Notes under the pieces: generated by a model
Databases searched by the model: none
The model's input: the letters and a program-made list of their open reading frames with translations, nothing else
Told to the model about the DNA's origin: nothing
Origin: Mastigias papua
Lineage: Eukaryota > Cnidaria > Scyphozoa > Rhizostomeae > Mastigiidae
Assembly (NCBI GenBank): GCA_964019165.1
Contig: OZ025279.1
Coordinates: 10,001-74,000, forward strand
Direction: 5' to 3'
Length of the DNA stretch: 64,000 nucleotides
Translations under genes and position numbers: made by a program
Part shown: positions 59,408 through 64,000 of the stretch, piece after piece
Layout of the letters: the number at the start of each line of letters is the position of its first letter
Numbering within the stretch: the first letter of the stretch is position 1

Positions 59408-59830
59408 GCATTTATTTATTTATTCATTTATTTATCTATTTATTTATTTATTTTTATTTATTTATTAAAAATATTTAAGGAGGGCAATCCTTCAGCCTTA
59501 GCTGCTCTACAAGTGGCCCTCCAACTAAATACAGAATACATAATAAAATCTAAATCTAACCAAATTACAATAATACCATATGATAAAAGGCCTATTTGCA
59601 AGAAGAATAAAATGTATAGAGATAAATCTAAAATATACAAGCAATCTAAAATCTTACAGAATGCTACATAATGCTGCTTTTAAAGGTGGCAAGGTGAGAT
59701 ACCAGCTTTGCTATAGAAGGTAGGCTGTTCCACAATATCGCTCCCCTATATGAGACACTTTTTTGTCAATTCGAGGACACTTTCTTCGGTAGCCTAAGGG
59801 TCAGCATCTGTACACCCTAGACCATACCAT
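59408..59830 (-). pseudogene. LINE 3' end: ORF2 C-terminus, 3' UTR and (AAAT)n tail
   Basis: On the minus strand, 59800-59668 reads TLRLPKKVSSN, a stop, then VSYRGAILWNSLPSIAKLVS, then HLATFKSSIM and a stop. The YRGAxLWNSLP block is the usual C-terminus of CR1/L2-type LINE ORF2. Downstream (lower coordinates) is a 3' UTR with the paired GGAGGGC(AA)/GGCCCTCC motif (59480-59522), then a TTTA-rich tract at 59408-59467 equal to an (AAAT/ATAA)n tail on the element strand. 5'-truncated and with an in-frame stop. Confidence 0.75.
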
Positions 59831-60869
59831 GGCGTATGGCGTATATTTAGATTTTGTTGGTCTGTCTGATGTCTTAAGGCAGCATGTTTCTGCTTTGTAG
59901 AAATATCCATCGATTGCGTTTTAGCCACGTTTAAAGGATAGTTTGTTACCTTTCAGCCATACATGCTTCAAGGTCCGTATTGAGAGCCTCGTAGACTTGT
60001 GAAATGTTATTATTTCTGAAACTTAAGCAAGCATCCTTGCTCCTAATTATTCTACACTTATACTATATTGCCAGTAACTGGTGCACTAAACGGTTCTGGG
60101 CCCTTAGCAATAAGGTGCTGCTGGGCCCTTTCGCATTTAATTATTTCCCAAATCTAGGCAAAAATTAAATCAACAGGAGGAATACGTGACTCAAGTGATT
60201 TCATAAAGTGGATCTAGGAGTCAGTCAAGTTTACAGTTGCTATTTCTCTTTTACTTCTTTGCAAACTTTATTACCATTTGCTAGTAACTTCCAGTCAAAC
60301 TCTTTTGTAAAATCTTTGGAATACAGGTTCAACAAGCTGTTTGGCTATTTTGAAGACTTTTTGGTTGGTTGCTCTTGCTAGACAGTTTGGAAATTGACGC
60401 TAAATATTGAAGTAACCTTTTCTTATATACCCAATCAGAATTTAACATTGTTCAAAGTGAATTTGAGATCTCCAACCTACATTCTTCAGGAGCTGTTACA
60501 TTAAAAATATGCTTTTGAATCCAAATATTCCTAGTATTGATTGAGCTCCATCAAGTACAAGCTTCTTTTCTCCTCTTTTTCAAGTGCCAAATGTAAATTT
60601 TCTTTTTGAAGAAATGTTAGTCAAATCAAGTAAAGAAGATTGCAAGGCTTGACAAAAACACCGTACACTATTAGATCTCAAACAGTAAATTTGAGTAAAC
60701 CTATCTTTAAGAGCTCCATGATCATCCAAAGAGAAATTTCACTCCATCAAAAGGGAAACATGAAGACAGCCCGATACAGCTATCCTTTTTATTCGCAAGG
60801 GAACAAAGGGACAAGAACAACTCTGTAACCTGTTAACTGGGTTATTCAGTCATTCAATCACTTTTCAAA
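59831..60869. other. No recognisable gene
   Basis: The first ~170 bp may still belong to the LINE 5' side. The remainder has no convincing coding frame or repeat. Confidence 0.4.
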
Positions 60870-61510
60870 TCAAATAATGCAAAAACTCGGCCTCCTTACC
60901 ACATCTTGTGGGGCATTTAGGATTTGTCCTAATCCCAACCTAAGTCGGTTATGCAATTGCATATTGCTGCAAGACCATAGGATTTCATATACGCAATGCT
61001 TTTCTTCATAACTAAATACCTGATAAAGGTATCTTCTCAGTAATGTCCTCTTCGCGACAACATACATTTAAAGAGCTATGTATTAGTAACATAACATATA
61101 TTTATCTAAATACAATACTAAATGCGATTATGAATGGCGAATGGTGTCCCTCCTTACTCCTTCTTCATGGAAAATTCAAAACAATGGAACTTCAAACAAA
61201 TGACAATACTTCTGTTGATCAACAAACTGTCACTCATTATGACACATATATTACTGCCTATTTTCGCAAAGGCTTCAAACCTGTAGCAAAGTACAATAAA
61301 TTGAACAAGCCAGAAATACAACGTCAGTAAACAGTCTCAACAATCGCATACTAGTATAGTACTCTGTTGCCATAGAACCACTCCAGCAATTCTAGGTTAA
61401 AACCTCTTATGGAAAGCTCAAAACTATCGCGCCATGCAACTAACCATTACTGTTCTCGTAGAAGACTTTAATACGTTTGCTGAAGGTGTTCAACGTAGGT
61501 GCATTCAATA
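60870..61510. repeat. Diverged repeat, copy 2 (pairs with 57045-57830)
   Basis: Same landmark order as copy 1. The minus-strand frame 61067-60870 (RRYLYQVFSYEEKHCVYEIL) aligns loosely with the copy 1 frame (LKGFVEQVVSPQKHKIYQVE), but the splice acceptor proposed for copy 1 is not conserved. Probably an old segmental duplication or two members of an unrecognised dispersed repeat. Confidence 0.5.
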
Positions 61511-63904
61511 CGTCACACGGAAAGCTGTTTTAACTTACTTGTTGTTACAGAATGATTTGCGGACATTATGTCACTGAGACTTCATGAAAAAGAAGCAAGT
61601 AAATTATATTCTATGAATAAAAACTCTTTGCAAGCTACCAAGCCAAATACAAAGAGCTCTGGCAAAGAGTTATTCTCTTTTAGGGGGAGTTTCCTCTGAA
61701 AAATGAGAGTCAAAAATGAGCCAACACGGCAGGCTTTCAAACAAGCAACAAATGTTGGCAGGAAAAGAATGCACCTGCAAACAATGCCGGTACCTAACTT
61801 TTCTATACACTGTACTGTAACAGCTCTAAGAAGGGGACTGAATGAGTGGGAATTTTGAAAATACTGTGACTATCTATTAACATGTGTTTGCGTTCTTTTC
61901 AAAAAAGCTTTTAACATTTACAATGTGGTTCGTGATCTATCAAGCCTTATTGGAGAGGTGGCTGAATAAAGCTTTTCAGTTTTAAAATTTTTTCTTTTAA
62001 ATAGTTCTTTGAATTAGTACCTTCTAGTATTGTTGCGAGCGGTGGCACAGCGGCTGGGACGCATGGGGGGGGCTACAACCGAACAGAAATTCTATCGGAC
62101 GCTATTGCCATTTTCGGATTTTTGCATGTAATTGAGTTTCTTTTGCTGTGTTCAATGTTTTCAAAAGAATAAAGTTACAGCACTTTAACACTAAGCAAAT
62201 TCGCCCTTGCATACTGTATTCCCATAGCTACTCCCAGAATACAAGGAATCACAGTAAATTTCCAACAGAAATGACAAATTTTGTAATTTCCAAAACAGAA
62301 CTTCTGTTTGGCTGTGTGAGAGAACTAGTCTGACTGACAATGGGTTTCGTATGTAAACACGATTGATAAGAGGAAAATGAAAGAAGCAGGGAGGGGGAGG
62401 GTAAAGCTACTTTGTTACGTAATTGTGGGAGGGTGGTGGAGACTCCTGATGCGTTACCGAAGAGAGAGGGGGCCTCGAAAATTACAAAATTTGCCTTATA
62501 TAATTGTTCAATGATCCCTTAATTCCCCCATTATAATCTAGTTCGTCTTCTCTGTTGTCTTCTTTCAAGCTGCTGAAGCTTCAAAAGAAGCATTCTGATA
62601 GCAAATTTAAGTTCTAATAGAAGAATACGTGCCCGCCTCTACTTTGCTACATTTTTGTTGGACGGAAATAGCAGTCTTGTCCTAACATATGACAACAACC
62701 TGTTAAAAGATGACGAAGTTATTATGGCCTTTAAATGTATCATTGGTCATCATTTCATGTGAGACAAATGAAGACAACACAGAATAATATTTTTTCACTT
62801 TGCAATTTCTTTCGTCCAACAGTCCGTTTGTTTAAGCGTGAAAATCAGCAAAAAGGTTATTACACACGTCGAACCTTGCTTGGCTCACGAAACGTACTCT
62901 GAAAAAATATTTTAAAATTTGAAAACAACTTCAACGCTAAATCCTTATATAGAATGCTCCAAAAAGCTAGCTAAAAAATTATGGCACATTCTATCGTTCT
63001 ATCAAACAGATTATCGTATTTTCAAAATATCTGAATACTAAAGCCTGAAGTAAGCTACCTGGTTTTGAATTTAGAAATTTCAGCATACTTACTTGATGAA
63101 ATGGAAGTATGATGTGTCTTTGGAGGAAATGAACAATTTTCATTCATTCTCAAAGTGGCGATTCGTATTAATTGTTCACGAGGTACGTCGGGGACTCGAC
63201 CGAAAATAAACCAACAGAACCACTAAAGCTTCCTGGAAAGTTAGGCATATGTAAATATCGTTTATTTCTATTCTTTAAGTTGTAAGACGCACGTATAATG
63301 TCCGCAAGTATTTGTATTAGCTGATAACAAATACGTTAGGTTAGGTATAAGTAATACAAAAGTAGTAATCTCGTCTGTCACACAAACTCTAGACATACGA
63401 TAGGAATTGTTTTGCAGTGACTGTACATTAGGCAGTATTCCATTCTATTGTTCGAGGTTTAAGGAGTATTCCCCCTTGCGTAATAAACGACCTGATTAGG
63501 TATTATAGAAGAAACTAGCATTACCCCATATCGTATTTATGCTGAGTAACGATTACTCTATGTCGGCAGAAATGCTGATGCATCGTTAATAAGTATTTCT
63601 CCACCATATTAGTGCTTCCCTCGTAGGGAACAAAAAGACAGATACAGAGACAGAGGAGTAATAGTTGGAGCTACGATGGGTTAGAGTTTAGAGTTAGGAG
63701 TTAGAAGGTTCAATGGCAGGGATGCGAGTCTCCTAACAGAACCATGTGTACAGTTATTTGAATGAAGATAAAAGTTAATAGCTATTATACTGTCTGCTCT
63801 CTACTACGATTCTAAAGATCACTCGTGCATCGAGGCATCTGACCAATTTACAGTTGGTAACCGAAGTGCGTGCAGAGTTCATCACTTCATATATTCTCAA
63901 AGTT
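61511..63904. other. No recognisable gene
   Basis: About 2.4 kb of AT-rich DNA with a few G-rich patches (62040-62080, 62380-62470). Only short frames of random appearance. A brief GGGTTAGAGTTTAGAGTTAG at 63679-63698 recalls the telomere-like words at the left end but is too short to call. Confidence 0.45.
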
Positions 63905-64000
63905 CACAAATCCCCTTCCTTGGAAAAAGCTCCCTCCACATAAGCTCCCACCTCCAAGATGATTTCCGAAAAATAAGCCCCCACCTTCAAATAAATCCCC
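63905..64000. repeat. Decayed C-rich short tandem repeat
   Basis: Imperfect recurrence of (A)TAAGC(T/C)CCCACCT... words: AAAGCTCCCTCCA, ATAAGCTCCCACCTCCAA, ATAAGCCCCCACCTTCAA, ATAAATCCCC. The period is about 15-25 bp and it runs off the window edge. Confidence 0.55.

Noticed and set aside
61043..61330. 95-residue plus-strand frame
   Set aside because: It lies within a diverged repeat whose other copy does not keep this frame open.

Overview
The window is eukaryotic, repeat-dominated and almost gene-free. TTAGGG-like DNA, several LINE fragments, foldback/MITE elements, an alpha-kinase and a eukaryotic integrase-type DDE transposase indicate an invertebrate metazoan. The LINE C-terminal peptides and A/T-rich repeats fit an anthozoan cnidarian best, but this is recognition only and low confidence. 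There is no bacterial-type gene organisation.

Layout. (1) 1-1555: degenerate G-rich telomere-like repeat. (2) 1556-3185: old, diverged monomers of a ~211-bp satellite. (3) 3186-44965: a very homogeneous macrosatellite of 12 complete units plus one partial unit. Each unit is a near-constant ~2.70-kb block plus a variable number n of 211-bp monomers, so unit length equals 2701 + 211n exactly; n reads 7,2,5,2,2,6,3,1,1,5,6,2 and 1+ along the array. The constant block contains further diverged monomers and two copies of a ~700-bp module with exon-like remnants on the minus strand. (4) 44966-45830: a decayed relative of the same unit. (5) 45831-49585: AT-rich DNA, two (TA)n tracts, two minus-strand LINE fragments and a foldback element. 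(6) 49586-54137: a DNA transposon with ~265-bp terminal inverted repeats and a 6-bp target duplication (CTGGTG). It carries a minus-strand integrase-core/DDE transposase and, convergently on the plus strand, an alpha-kinase (MHCK/EF2K/TRPM7-type) gene. Its left inverted repeat is split by a 5'-truncated LINE. (7) 54138-64000: MITE/foldback elements, a LINE 3' end, a diverged repeated segment that may hold a small two-exon minus-strand gene, and unassigned AT-rich DNA.

The two strongest observations are the transposon that appears to carry a protein kinase as cargo, and the macrosatellite with a copy-number-variable satellite nested inside each unit. The kinase reading frame has an A7 frameshift and an in-frame TGA; the transposase has one apparent frameshift near its N-terminus. 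This copy is therefore probably inactive unless those are assembly errors. Short ORFs inside the satellite change frame every 211 bp and are not considered genes.
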